The position numbers and the translations under genes are program-made. The notes below the pieces were generated by a model. That model made no database searches, was not told the DNA's origin, and was given only the letters and a program-made list of their open reading frames with translations. 64,000 nucleotides of DNA from Polytrichum commune. Lineage: Eukaryota > Streptophyta > Polytrichopsida > Polytrichales > Polytrichaceae. The stretch is from assembly GCA_950295325.1 (NCBI GenBank), contig OX485803.1, positions 27,342,001 to 27,406,000 of the forward strand, read 5' to 3'. Of the stretch, positions 47,501 to 59,487 are shown one piece after another. How positions within the stretch are numbered: the first letter of the stretch is position 1; the number at the start of each line of letters is the position of its first letter.

Positions 47501-47655
47501 CTCCTCCTCACTGCAATCTGAACCCAAATTTTCAAGGAGAACACATCTTATTCCTACTCCAACTCCTAATCCTAATCCCAATCCTTGCACCAACTCACCT
47601 CCCAGAAAAACTCCGTCCTCTGTACTGTACCACCGTCAAAACCATCTCTCACCAT
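41565..47655 (-). CDS. PP2C-type protein phosphatase (4 exons, 346 codons)
   Basis: A metal-dependent Ser/Thr phosphatase. Exons in order: 47599-47655, 45286-45453, 43367-43578, 41565-42168; phases 0, 0 and 2 agree at the three introns. Exon 1 encodes MVRDGFDGGTVQRTEFFWE, with a GTGAGT donor and an in-frame stop just above. PP2C motifs follow in order: RDTLEDALVCIDD (metal-binding Asp55), VFDGHDG (residues 76-82), SGTTALIALL, LVANAGDCRAVL, DGYVNGQLTVARAIGDW, AEPEI, DEFLVMGCDGFWDVF and QDNVTVI. It closely follows the Arabidopsis PP2C22-like group (for example ARRHLQQHNDPELC), which runs near 380 residues. Two residues differ from the usual pattern: MED is LED, and DGHGG is DGHDG. Metal-binding Asp residues are present, so activity is plausible. 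Introns are heavily invaded by repeats. The short exon 1 is the least certain part. Confidence 0.88.
42960..43160 (+). repeat. Isolated unit of the 350 bp tandem family (PP2C intron 3)
   Basis: AACATGGACCTGATG, TTGATAAATAGTGTG, ATCTCCAATGTTTTTAATGTGG and CACACTATTTACCATAA match parts of units in the array at 48500-50880. This is a lone, truncated copy 5 kb away. Confidence 0.55.
44890..45275 (-). repeat. Family G repeat, copy 2, in PP2C intron 2
   Basis: It matches 15735-16125 in order and in the same orientation relative to the plus strand: GGTTCTTGCATGGTATA, GTCAAATACCCATACCCTACT and CCAACACTGGGT. Its end lies about 10 bases from the 5' splice site of PP2C exon 2 (45286). Confidence 0.65.
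45480..45770. mobile_element. Putative small TIR element in PP2C intron 1
   Basis: The left end GGGGTGAGTTTACACTAG and the right end, which on the other strand begins AGGGTGGGTTTCCATTAG, are diverged inverted repeats. A related block, GTTTACACTAGGGTCCAGAT, lies inside at 45567. It starts about 25 bases from the acceptor of exon 2, in the expected branch point zone. Only one copy is seen, so this is tentative. Confidence 0.4.
45843..46204. mobile_element. Family D foldback-like element in PP2C intron 1
   Basis: The ends GTTATCTCCTGACTCAAC and (other strand) GTTATCCTTCAACACAAT are inverted repeats, followed inward by TTTTTGGTCAGGAGTTAG and TTTTTGTCGGGAGTTGG. This is the best-preserved of three family D copies. 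No coding capacity. Confidence 0.65.
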
Positions 47656-47907
47656 GCCAACTCACCATCATCACTCTTCACCGTCTTCCTCGCAACCAAA
47701 TTCAAAACAAACCCAAAAAAAAACAACCCTTGATCCTAACCCTTGTACACATCACCTTCCCAAAACTCCAACCCCAAACCAAATCTCTAAACCTCAGAAC
47801 GACCACTCTCCACCCTCCTCCTCACTCAATCCAAACCCAAATTGGGAACCGAAAAAACCCCTAATTCCTCATCCTAACGCTCATCCTAGCACCACCAATC
47901 CCCAAAA

Positions 47908-47950
47908 ATCTCTCTCTCTCTCTCCCTCCCTCCCTCCCTCCCTCCCTCCC
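47908..47950. repeat. CT/CCCT tract in the PP2C leader
   Basis: A run of CT followed by CCCT units, reading as GA/GGGA on the sense strand of the PP2C gene, about 250-300 bases before its ATG. Plant 5' leaders often carry such tracts. The neighbouring 47160-47900 is also strongly C-rich on the plus strand. Confidence 0.8.
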
Positions 47951-48270
47951 CATGCCAAACATATCATCACTCTCTACCTTCCTAAAAACTGAACCATAAC
48001 CTACATGAAAAAATTACTTGAAAATGTGAATGGACCCAAGGAGAGCACGATACCGGTGAGCAGGAATTGAGCAGAGCTGCAATGGGAAGCTTGAAGAGCA
48101 GAGAGAAGAGAAGAGCAATGCAGAATAGGAAGGGAAGAGTGCATGTAAGTAAGCAATATAAAAGGTTTTTTGAGTTGTACAAATGGCACTGCAATGATTC
48201 TCAGTGGCAGTGAAGGGTATTTGCCAGGCACTTCATAGCCAATTGCCCTGCGCTCTGGAATCTAGGGCAA

Positions 48271-48283
48271 TCCTTTTATATTC
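48271..48283 (-). promoter_or_regulatory. Candidate TATA box of the PP2C gene
   Basis: On the minus strand it reads GAATATAAAAGGA, a good TATA consensus. Transcription from about 48245 would give a leader of roughly 590 bases before the ATG at 47655. A second TATAAAAGG lies on the plus strand near 48156, so the region could be divergent. Confidence 0.35.
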
Positions 48284-48499
48284 ACACTGGGGGCGCAGTT
48301 TGAACCCCAACCTCAAGTAATAAGTCTCCAATAAATAGCTCACCACTCAATAAACTATGCATTTTCGTAAGTTCACCGCCTTTCCGACTCCAACTCGGAC
48401 AATCCGAGGTGTCTTTCCAACTTCCAACAACTTCTCCTTTTCGTCCACCGGCTCCATTCTACGGTCGGTCGGATGATCGTGTCGAGGCACGAAGCTTAC

Positions 48500-50880
48500 G
48501 GGGATCACGTGGCCTAACCTCTACAATGAATGTGGGTAAATAGTGTGGGTGTGTGGGCGGATGTATAGTGTGACTTACTCTGTGTAGTCTCACATTATAC
48601 ACCGTCGTGCAAGAGAACAGTGTGCAACTGTAGTTACACTTGTCATGTGCTGGTGGGAGAGACGGAACTATCACGTATGAGCATACTTCTCATTCAACCA
48701 ATGTATAAGCCCTGGATAGTATGCTTATAGTCGGAGGTTGTTGATTTGATGTTATAACCAGCTTTAGAGACCCCGAATTAGTCTAGTCCAAGTCGTTTGA
48801 GATGAAATGGCGACCAACCTATAGGGTGTGAGTCTTTATGTTGGATGGATCATGAGAGGTTTATGCTCGTATGCGACAATCTCTTCTCTCCATCATGATG
48901 ATGTATCCACTAACTGACATTTGAGTATATTTGGACAAACCACTTGTCCAAGAATAACAAGGGGTGTGCACTTATGGGGACAAAAAGATCAAACAACAAC
49001 AACTACTACTACTTCAAAGTGTGTATTCCATGTTCACCAACCATCATATTTGTGTAGTTTTGCGATCTGGTGTACATCGTATTGGCGGTAAGTTGGAATT
49101 GTCCAAAATTCATGCATAAATCCAAATATACTTAAATCCTAGTTTACTTCCATGTCCTAGGTTGGAACACTTTCGAATGCACAATGTTTTCAATTCTATA
49201 GAAATATTGTATTTTATAATGTTGACATGTGATGATAGTTATTGTTGGTTGGTACATGGTGTCCACTCACATTATGATTTGTTATGTTTTTAGTGAGACA
49301 ATATGTTCAATATTATGATCCAAGCACTACATGGATCATGTGGTCTTCCCTCTACAATGATTATGGTAAATAGTGTGGGTGGGCATATGTATAATGTGAC
49401 CTGCCTAGGGTAGCCTCACATTATACACCATCATGATGCAAGTTAATATTGTGCAACCATGCGTTACACTTGTCATATCCCCATAATATACCCCCCTCCT
49501 TCTCTTAGGTTGGAAGATTTTCAAATGCGTACCATTTTTAATGCAATAAAATATTGTGTTGTGTGGAATGAACATGCAACATTTATTATTGTGGGTTGGT
49601 AAATGGTCTACACCCACATAATTATCCTCCCATCATTCATGATATTTCTAATGTGGTAAAAAAATCAATTTTGTGGTCCAGGCACTATGAGGATCACGCA
49701 AACTTACCTCTACAATGGTTATGGTAAATAGTGTGGGCAGGTGGATGTATAGTGTGACTTACCATGGGTAGCCTCACATTATACACCATCATGCAAGATA
49801 ATGATGTCCAACTCTAGTTACACTTATCATGTCCATGTGAAATACCCACCTCCTTCCCCTGAGTTGGAAGATGTGCAAATGCACTTTATTTTCAATCCAA
49901 TAGAATAAATTATATTTGTAACGTGGACACGGGATGCTAATTAATGTGGGTTGGTAAATAGTGTGAGCCCAAATCAGTAGTCATAGTATTTTTAGTGTGG
50001 AGATAAGTTCAATATTATGGTGCATGATAACTATCATAATCAATGTAATTATAGACTTCCACTACACTAATTATGGTAAATAACATGGGTAAATGTATAG
50101 TGTGACGTACCATGGCCTCTAGTGTGGCCCATAATATACACCATTACACACGAGTTTAGTGTGTAGCCCTAGTTGGCCTTTGTCAAGCTCTTGTGATATA
50201 TTAATACCTCCTTCATGAAGGTTGAAAGTCTTTCAAACGCACATTACTTTCAATCCAATAGCATCATTACGACCTACAAATGTGGCCCTTTGATGTTAAA
50301 TATTGTGGTCAATATATAGTCCACACCCACATTATAATCTCCAATGTTTTTTAATGTGGAAATAAGCTCAATAGTGTGGGCCATAATATTTATCGTAATT
50401 TGTTTAATTCTATTCCACTACATTGATTATGGAAAATAATGTTGGAGTATGCATAGTGTGACTTACCATGAGTAGGTCTATAGCGTGGTCCGTAGTATAC
50501 ATCATCATGTAAGAAAATAGTGTGAAACCTTAGTTACCCTTGTCACTTGGAAATGAAGAGTACGTCAAGTATGTATGCTTATAATGTGCTTGAACTACAT
50601 TTTCACAATTCATGACGATATTGTGTATTGAACTGTTTATGAGATATTGTTTATATGAGTCGAGGGAATTTTTTTCTTTTTCCACATCAATCTCTCCCCG
50701 AAATATGAAATGGATCACCAGGAGTTGGAAACCTCTCAAGTGCACACTATTTTCAATCCAATAGAAATTTTGCAACTCACAACATGGACCTCTAATGTTA
50801 CATATAGTAAGCATTATTATCCCCATTGTTTTAAGCTCGATAGAGCAGCCCACAATATACAGTTTTGTGATATATGAAAA
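48500..50880. repeat. Tandem array of about 350 bp units
   Basis: The block CTACAATG(N)TTATGGTAAATAGTGTGGG, followed by TATAGTGTGACTTACC and CACATTATACACCATCATG, recurs near 48520, 49352, 49709, 50058 and 50416. The last four are spaced 349-357 bases apart. Each unit also has TTGGAAGATTTTCAAATGC-like and TGGGTTGGTAAATAGTGTG blocks. The first interval is longer because unrelated DNA (about 48670-49020) is inserted. The units are diverged, so the array is old. No coding capacity. Confidence 0.75.
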
Positions 50881-51394
50881 CAATCTGTAATATCCACGTC
50901 CATATATTTTGTAGTCATATACTAAAAGAGAACTACATTAATTGTTGTATTTAGTGGCATATAGTATTTTAAGTCATTCTAGTAATTTTCTAATGACACT
51001 TCTTTTGAATAAGTGACAAATACTACCATGTCTGATGAAATCTAGATTAAAAAAATCACTTAGTAAATGATAGTGATTGCAACATTGTATATCTATAATG
51101 CCCACATTTTTTGCAAGGAATGACAAATAATCTTAGGTTTACATTTACCATTGGCGACACTACATGGATGACTTACAATTACTATCAAACAAGACAAATA
51201 GAATCAGTGACACTAAATACAACATTTAGTGTAGTGGTTGTTTCGCATATTTTTCACTATGTGAAGCAATCCGTGGGTAAAAATGGGACCTTGTTTCGGG
51301 TTAGTGCAATGATGCGCTTGAACATGCCCGATTGTTTTTCAAATTGCAAAGAATGATACGCAATTGACATCACAAGACCGAAGGATGTTTTTAT

Positions 51395-51510
51395 ATCATA
51401 CTCGATACTTAGGTCAATACCATATTGACACGAGTGTAATTTGGCCTAAGTGCTAAGGACATTGCATGGTACGTTAACCTTGTGAGTATCAAGATTATAA
51501 TTTCACCTTG
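51395..51510 (+). repeat. Family G repeat fragment
   Basis: A short piece with ACATTGCATGGTACGTTAACC and neighbouring blocks similar to the centre of the family G copies at 15735 and 44890. Confidence 0.4.
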
Positions 51511-51824
51511 AAAATGCCCAACGTACTCAAATGGCCCTATACTAAAGGGAAGAAACTCCACGTTAGTTGAATACTATGGAATCTCACGTGTACCAAGTGC
51601 ATGCAGTTAGAAAACGAACCAAGTTGTTAGAATGTTTTGTGTTATGATGGTACAAGTTGGGTGATTTTCTACACGATCCAATCTAGCCAATATGATTCCA
51701 ACTTGGAATCTAGAAATGTATATTCATAAAGGTGTGATTGTTAAGTTGACGGCAACTAAACTGCAAGATTTAGGTTGCAAGGAACGGTGGTTCGAGGACA
51801 GTTTCAATGTGGTGTACACCCTTT

Positions 51825-52150
51825 GTAATGTCACTCCCTCTCTTATATCCCCAAACCCTAGGGAATGGATGTGCTCAGTTTAATTTTTCATCCTTGTCGT
51901 CACATTCCCTCTCATATATCATAGTCTTTGATATTAAAATAATCCACCAAAAATTTAAAACCACTCACTCTCACGCATCACGTTGTCATCGTTTTCATTA
52001 TTGTCATTATTGCAATGTTGACTTTGTGTTATTCTATAATGTCACATGTTAGACTAATTTCCTATTTTTATGCATCCATGTTGACACTACATACCTCTTT
52101 AATATCACGTGCACTTTGGTTGCCACAAGCATGGTATTAGGAAGGTTAGC
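51825..52150 (-). repeat. Interspersed repeat, copy 3 of 3 (same family as 2135-2475)
   Basis: This inverted copy matches the others along its length, including ATTGTCATTATTGCAATGTTG and GTGTTATTCTATAATGTCACA. No coding capacity. Confidence 0.65.
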
Positions 52151-52254
52151 TCTAGTGTATAATATTTTGAAGATTCTTGAAAATGTAAGATACTATATAT
52201 ATAAGTTTGCAACATATAATAATATGCCTATATCAACACGAAATCTTAGTTTTA

Positions 52255-52753
52255 GGGCCACTTCACACACACAAGACTGAGAGCCCATGACCATTACACT
52301 TCAAGCACTCTCATTGGTGGAAATGCGGAGCCGGTCCAAGTTCGCTTCACACTACGCTTGAGGGACAAACGGAGTATGTGAATGCAAGATGGATGTAAAG
52401 TCCACATAGATTCCTACATGGCATCAAATGGATCATGTTTCATGGTCACTTGGACTATTTTCCAAAACCACCTCTTGGAGGTAGGCCTCACACAAAACGA
52501 GGAGACCATGGCACTCCGAACGCTGACAACCGTTGGTTTATTCTACCTTATCACATGTAAGAACCCACAAGAACATAAATTCATTGAAACACCATTTGGT
52601 TGAGGGCCCGGTCACATATGACTTCACACTACACTTGAGGATCCATGACCACACTACACGATGTTGGAGGTGTGTCGGGCGGCCTTTTGGACACTTCCTT
52701 TTGGGCTCTCACAATTCCATGGTCACGGCTCTTGGCCCGTGTGTGAAGTGGCC
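52255..52753. mobile_element. Family B TIR element (499 bp), best copy
   Basis: It begins GGGCCACTTCACACAC and ends GTGTGTGAAGTGGCCC, a perfect 16-base inverted repeat. Inside each end lie GAGCCCATGACCAT and its partner ATGGTCACGGCTC. It is non-coding and defines the family that also occurs at 30672 and 38444. No clear target site duplication is visible. Confidence 0.8.
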
Positions 52754-53379
52754 CGTATTGTTGACAAATGGCCATGTGACTATCTACAGTGTGTAATTGA
52801 ACACACCTAATAAAGGTGTGATCCTTAGGTCTTCGGCTCTATGCTACGGTAGTTCAGTAGCTCACCTTTGCTTTCGAAATGCCTAGCTTACAAAGAAAGC
52901 AACTGTTGTTAATGGCCAAGGAACACTCGTTGATTGAACCATTGGCAAACATTCGGGACCGGGTAAGCAGATAGAGGTCCTTTTCCTTATGTTGTTCGGT
53001 AAGCAGCAGGCAAAACACACACATCCACAAGTTATATAAGTTTATCATTCGATACTTATGCACCACTCACTGTGGATGACCACATTTATTGCATCGGTGA
53101 TGCTAGACCATAACCTTCATACAATCGAGGTATGTTTCATGTCTCCCCATTGACATCGTCCTCTTAGAAATCCGACAATCGAAGTGCACAACAAGACATA
53201 ACGTTACTCAGTTGATGAGTTGTTGTTCACGGGCCCCACAGTGGGTTCGAGAATAAAGTCTCCAGATGGTGGGATCTTAGTGCTTCGTATTGAATCTGAA
53301 GTCATGGCAGCTGATCGTAGCGCATCCATTGAGTAACGTTGTGGAAATGGCTACACCGAGTTGATGGGCACCAATATAG

Positions 53380-53503
53380 GGGTGGGTTCAACGCAAGGTC
53401 TTGACATGGATCCCATGGGAATTATGAGGTTAAGCTGCCTAAGGTTGGATTGATACTTAAATGGGGGACTTTCCTAGCACTTGATTCCATGTGTATCCTA
53501 CCC
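53380..53503 (+). repeat. Second 5S-rRNA-like segment (124 bp, decayed)
   Basis: It aligns from GGGTGGGTTC through ATGGATCCCATGGGAATTATG and GGTTAAGCTGCC to GGGGGACTTTCCTAGCACTTG, and ends GTGTATCCTACC. It has the same length as the 5S head at 8597-8720. The promoter blocks are more degraded, and the flanking DNA does not clearly match the other copies. Most likely an old Cassandra-like LTR. Confidence 0.6.
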
Positions 53504-56056
53504 CAACCAACCAATTTGGGTGGTATACATTTAGCATAATGGAATGTAAGTTCATTGACCTTGAATGCATTGATGAAACATTTTATTACAATGTGTGTGT
53601 TTCGGGAGGTCTCCCAATGCAAATGTATGCACACTTATGTGTTGACATTTGGGATGTGCCTCAAGAGGTCCTTCAATGCCATTTGTAATACAAATACGGT
53701 CTACCGATGCTCTCAATCGTTTGTAGAAATTTAAACTAACATTGAGCATAACCTTCCATGACATGTGCAACGTGAAAGAGTGTCTTCCACTTGTTATATG
53801 CTTTACCACATTTTTGTCATGTGGACATTGGTGTTTGAATCATGGGTAGATGGAATTAATCCGGATGGGCAACGGATTGAACTCTCATGCACATCTAAAT
53901 GACCTCCTCTCACAAAGTATGACGTGAGCCACATTGGTGGCCTTCCAAATGATATCTTGAGGAGATTGGGCACTTAATCCTTGAGATGAAGGTATGTTGC
54001 AAAGTTGTGTAGCTTGAGGTGAAATCTCTCATATACCTAGTCGATACGTGCAATCAAAAAATGACAAGATCTTCATGTAAGAGGTCATGACTAAATTTGG
54101 TAAAGAACATCCCCACAAAGGGAAAGGCTACAAGCCATGGACGTATGAGGATTGGGCAAAGGTTGCAAAGGAAAAACAAATTTGACCCCTCTTTCTTGGC
54201 ATGATGCAAAACATTGTGAGAGGAACATGAAAGGCATGGCTGAAAGAGAGGAAGGACTCTCAAAAACCAACTCTTCTTGGTTTTTTAGGTAGCATATGAT
54301 TATTTCTTGAATGGCATGGAGGAGGATCGAACATACATTCCATTCACGTCGGTCTCCTCCGGAGACCGAAGTTTTTCTTCTTGAATGGCAAGCAACCTAT
54401 GGAAATTTCCAAATCAAGCCATTAGACAAAGGGACCAAAAATTGCGACAATTATGAATACTATGAAGGTTTGGGTTGATTGTGATTCCCCAAATATAGTA
54501 ACTGCATCGAATTTCTCTAATCGGACCAATAGAATACATGTTGTGCAAGAAATTCAGTGCAACTTACTAAAGGTTTTGAAGATGAAGTTGAGCTAAATTA
54601 TTCACCAATTGGGGGATCACTTTTTCTTTTGCTCCTTCCAAACTACATCAACAGGGAGGTTGTTTAAGCTAAGTGCTTGGACTTATCATTGTTGGTTTTC
54701 TCACCTCATCCCAAGCTTAAGAAATTTGTGACACCTACTCAGGTCGTGAGGTCGTGATATAAGTGTTGGCAATACTCTCAAGAGCAATCACCATGGATAA
54801 GGACGCCAAACATTTGAAGAAAATATTTTGATGTTGGCAAAATGCAAAGCTATCATACTGCATGGAAATACAACATTTTCTACGCCCCAATGTCCACCTT
54901 TGTTGCATGTGTTGAACGTTAAAGAACTTAGTCCAACTAAGTTTCTCCATTGTGAATTTGAAGAAGATTCATTTTTGGGAATCATCACACCACACCCATG
55001 TCCCAATGCGCAAGAACCTCTTACCTTTCATTCTACCCCCCCCCCTTTGACCATATGCTCCCCATAAACGAAAGCCTCGAGCGGTTGGGGGGTTTGGATG
55101 GCATGGAAATTTCCAAGTATGGGGGTCTTAGCACAAGGTCATCTCATGGCAACATGAAGGAGATGAGACAAAAGACTTTTCAGTGTGATGCTAGAGAGGC
55201 AACAATTCTATATGAAATACCAACCATGCAAATGCCTCCAAAATGTGTGTTTAATGTTTTTTTAATTGAGTTGGATTGTAATGTACGTAGACCAAGAGGT
55301 CTCATGATGTTCAATTCATAACAAAAGTAGTTGTATTGAGGGAGGTTGATTTATTCATATTCTGATTTTATTTATTTTTATATTGTCATGCAATGTCAAG
55401 TGGATTGCTTCACAATTCGATGCCATCGGTAAGATATCTCCTAGCATTTGATTTGAATGGGCTTGTGTGCTCAAAACCGGCTAGCAAAAAAAGCCCATGT
55501 ATATTGCGCCCATGCGCGTATGATGGTTGAAACTATGACTTGCATGATGACAAAAAAGATCAAGTATCACTATATTCGTTAATTTGAGACTTTCTCTTGT
55601 CTCAAATTAATATATGGACCATACCAACATGGTCTAATGTTTGGGTCGTCCTACCTAAACCATCTTGATATGAGGTCTTAATTGGGTTCTTCGTATGAAC
55701 ACCCGCTTCAAAGCATTTGCATCTTACAACATTCTCCAATATCCGTGTGATTTTATCCATGTTCTTATATTTGTTACTGTCTTAAAATGCCGAAAAAGTC
55801 CCAAATTGACGAATATAGTGATAAGTTAATCAACTTGCTACTTTTTAAAACTTAGTTTTGTAACATGATAGTGTCTTTGATGTAGAGCACTTCAAAGGCC
55901 GAATAAAAGTTGGTTAGTAGGTTTTTACAAGGCAAAGCATTACTCAGTCATGCTTGGTGCTCCATTTTTAAAATGGGGATAGCTAGCAGCCTAGCCTCGG
56001 GTCCCGGAATTTTTGTTAGAGAATATTGAATACAAGGGTTGTCAACTACCAATGCA
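53504..56056. other. Region of decayed, unassigned sequence
   Basis: Several frames read protein-like over short stretches (for example EHPHKGKGYKPWTYEDWAKVAK near 54110) but are broken by many stops. This may be a dead mobile element or gene fragment; no conserved retroelement motif was found. The 107-codon frame at 54998-55321 is not recognisable. Confidence 0.35.
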
Positions 56057-57003
56057 TACCGTAGGTTCATAGCTGGTTCGACACATATTAGCCGAATAAT
56101 TAATTAAAGTTCAAAAAGTAAGTTCGGCACCTAAAAATAGTATATTCATATTTTCAGCAATTTTCTCTTTTAATTTTAAAAATTCGGCTTAAATTCATTT
56201 CCTATTTTCTATTTAAGCTTATATCTTGTACATCTCTCTTGCACTGAATGACAAGCAAGATGTGAGTGAAGAGTTGAGAATGCTTTGTGCTTTATGCAAG
56301 TAGAGTGGAGTTGTGTTCAACAATGCATATGGGATATGTAAACTTTGAGGTGAAGCACCGAGTTAGACTTCATTTTTATAACACGCATAACTTTTGCATA
56401 GAGTCTTCAAATGACATAAAATTTGTTGGAGGTGAAAGATTACTTGATTTCTAAACTTTTCTTAGACCAACAAAATTCCAAAAAAGTTGATCTTCTATGC
56501 ACAAATGAGCTCCGAAAAACTGTTATGAACGCATTTTAATTTGTTGATCTTTACACGGCTGCAATGTTTTGTCCATATCTTTTGCATAAAGACTTATTTT
56601 GACACAAAACTTGTTGGAGGTGGAAGAAGGATTGATTTCTCAACTTTTATTAGTTGGACAAAATTCTATAAAACTTCATCTTCTATGCTCAATTGGACTC
56701 CAAAAATTTGTGTACAACACATTTGAAAAGCCTCACCTAGAGTCTTGCTACTTCTTAACCCATATTCTTTGTGGACTAATGTAAGTGAGCTTGATTACAA
56801 AAGGAGCACCTTCTCTCTTTCAAAATTCACATATGCTTCCACTGTAAGTAAAACTCTAGTGAGAGATAAAAATTTCTTACTTTTTGGCAATTTTGAAAAA
56901 TAATTAATTTTCTATTCGGCAAAAAATGACAATAATATTCTAAAAGTTTCGGTATCTATTTTTAGAATTTTTTTTTTGTCGGACCAGCTATGAACCTACG
57001 GTA
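56057..57003. mobile_element. 947 bp TIR element with TA ends
   Basis: It begins TACCGTAGGTTCATAGCTGG and ends with the inverse; about 27 bases pair with one mismatch. If the outer TA is the target duplication, it is a Tc1/mariner-type non-autonomous element. The interior has a direct duplication of roughly 190 bases (compare 56385-56520 and 56575-56710: AACTTTTGCAT, TTGTTGGAGGTG, TTGATTTCT). No transposase frame. Confidence 0.8.
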
Positions 57004-57005
57004 CT

Positions 57006-57545
57006 GCCTGGGGGTGGACTCTTCATTGGTTACCTTAATGACGTGGAAGGTTTACTATGAAATTAAACCTCCTGTGTATGAGAATTTCACAAAGAAAAAC
57101 AAATGTATATGTATTAACGGCAAGCTAGTAAATGAATTTATACCAAGCTATTCAATTTAATGTAATAAATGCCTCCATTTTATAAAAAAATAAAAATCAT
57201 TAATTAAATAGACCTTTATTACTTATAAAATCCACTTTCACTTCCAATGAGAAATTCATCGAACATTTTCCATCCATAGCATGTAACTCAACGATTGCAT
57301 CAAACAAACAAAGACAATAGCACAATAACTTAGCCACAATCCAAACAAACAAAACTCAAGGGAGCCCATGAGCGCTCCAAAAGCTTCCAATTTGTAAAAC
57401 ATGTAACCCAAATGCAAGCCCTAACAAGAGTGGATAAGGTAGTCATTGAGGAGTATTACGGTATGACAACAATGGAAGAAAATGTGGATTGGATGAAACT
57501 AGCATCTATTGTCAAATTTTCCTCTAAACCTTAGGCCCCCCTTGT
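57006..57545 (+). mobile_element. Family C TIR element, left part
   Basis: It begins GGGGGTGGACTCTTCATTGG directly beside the 947 bp element and follows the family through TATTCAATTTAATGTAATAAATGC, ATCCACTTTCACTTCCAATG and CTATTGTCAAATTTTCCTC. The right end is missing. Confidence 0.65.
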
Positions 57546-58257
57546 GTACATATGAATTAATATCATTCAATTGTCCCTATACCGTCCACTTAACATGGCA
57601 CCGTTGGCAGCCAACAATTCTAGAAATTCGAAACAGTGTTGATGTCAACATCCATGCACCTTTGCCATTTCACCCTTTCCAAATTGTATGTTGGATTATG
57701 TAGCACATCTCGGCTCTCTCAAAAAGCATGTTTGTGTGGCTATTGGGATGTCCACTGTGTGGTAACAATTGAAAGTGCAATGACCAACACTAGGTGGCCA
57801 TGGTTGCACATGCCAACTATAATAATATATTCCAATTTAATAGCCCCCCCCCCTCCAGAAGCCAAAACAACAACCTAAAGTGGGTTGGCTATATTTTTTG
57901 ATGCCGCACTTGAGCTTCAAGAGCGTCTTTACAATTGTTGAAAGACATCGTTTGTCCATATTTAGTTTTTAAAGTTATATTTTGTCATACACCCATAACA
58001 TTACGCAACACACCAGGGTGTTGCATCCCTAGTGCCGAGAATCTGGTTGGACCTATTCTCCCCTTCTGTTGGGCCACGCTTCTGAAATGAATAGTCGTCA
58101 ACCTAAGCATTGTTCATTCTACATGGGTGAACAACCAGCATGCCCGGAGTTTCGTTACAACAATGAGTTTTTAAATTTATAAAAAATAGAGACATCCAAC
58201 CAATGTGTGTTAGGCATATGAGCCTCACATGTTGCATTTAGTTGTCAATGTGCCCTG
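57546..58257. other. Unassigned sequence between family C pieces
   Basis: This AT-rich stretch has a run of C near 57844 and no recognisable gene or repeat partner. It may be an insertion between two parts of one family C element or an independent spacer. Confidence 0.35.
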
Positions 58258-58400
58258 GAGGGTGGACACTTCACACAACGTACAAACTAACGTGAGTGTA
58301 AGAAGGGTATTATGCGAGGCATTAGTGTACATAGTATTATACATAAGGGAGAAGTATTATTTTTCTCTAGTGTGTACATTTAGAAATGCTATTAAGAATT
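58258..58400 (+). mobile_element. Family C element end fragment
   Basis: It matches the left end of the copy at 21376: GGGTGGACACTTCACA, CTAACGTGAGTGTAAGAAGGG and CTCTAGTGTGTACATTTAGA. Confidence 0.6.
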
Positions 58401-58691
58401 TGAGGTAAACTTGCATGGGAGCAATGGGCTAGGATGGCACATGTTGAAACTCTTCTGATATCATGGCAGTTTCTACGTTTGTTATATTGATTTGGGATTT
58501 GTTGAACTTTAAAAAAAATAGTGCCATCAAAATCTTCGTTTCGATAAATAAAAAAGGTGAGAATATCATAGAATGGTTTATTGTCAAAATATAAACTTGA
58601 AAATAAATAATAGATCTAAGAATGTTTTTTCCTAAACCACCATGGGACCACCGTAGCATATTCTAAATGTAATTGGTGAAAGGTAGACATG

Positions 58692-59018
58692 TGTTATTTG
58701 GATACTTTTTCTCTTTGCACCCACTTCTTGTAGGATATGCAACACACAATTAGTGTGAGATAATGAGCAAATCTAAATCATGCGGTAGCCATTTGCTTCA
58801 TAATTTTTGGAGCTCACATTAATATCTTCTTTCATTGTCAAAGTGAAGATTCTCATGCTCATTAAAAAATCAGATAGGTCCCTCCAATTACGTTGACTAG
58901 TGAACCTAGAATAATTACCATATTTGGAGCATGTAGTCTAATCTATTTTAAACACATGAATATTTGGTGTCTGTTCTTAGATCCACGCCTAACACATATC
59001 ACTCAAATATAGGTGTCC
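58692..59018 (-). mobile_element. Family A TIR element, nearly full length
   Basis: This reverse copy ends CACTCAAATATAGGTGTCC and holds TTGGAGCATGTAGTCTAATCT, GATTCTCATGCTCATT and CATTTGCTTCATAATTTTTGG. No coding capacity. Confidence 0.75.
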
Positions 59019-59487
59019 ATAATATTTATATGTTGGATTAGGCACATCTCCCTTACTAGAACTTAAGAAAGAAAAGAAGGGAATGTGGTTTTGGCACGAG
59101 AGGCTCTGTCCTAAAATGACATTTTTTTTTTTTTTTCATGTTTGATTACTAGATCTTTTCATATTAATTTGGAACTTTCACTGAGCTTATTTATTAAATA
59201 TTGTCATGCATTACCCAGACCCTATTACCACTCAAAGGCAGTCTCCACAATGCCTCTATCCCATGCTATGCGACAGAGCCAATAGCCAAACATATTTGAA
59301 TCCTCCGAATCATAAACACCTGTATTTGACGGAAACGTGGGTTTTGGTCAAGTCACCCAGGTTTTCAAGACTGAAACCCCAGGGTTTATCGATGCACCCG
59401 AAAGAGCAGGGCAGAATGAAGGATGTTGTTGATGCTTTTACAGCTTTCAAAAGTTTAGGAAGTCAAAATTTCCAAGTGAGGTTGGGC

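Noticed and set aside
47201-47992. Long plus-strand open frames rich in Pro, Thr and Ser
   Set aside because: They come from C-rich low-complexity DNA antisense to the PP2C leader and exon 1, have no motif, and overlap in several frames.
54054-55321. A retrotransposon or virus-derived polyprotein remnant
   Set aside because: Some frames look protein-like but no conserved protease, reverse transcriptase or integrase motif could be read, and stops are frequent.
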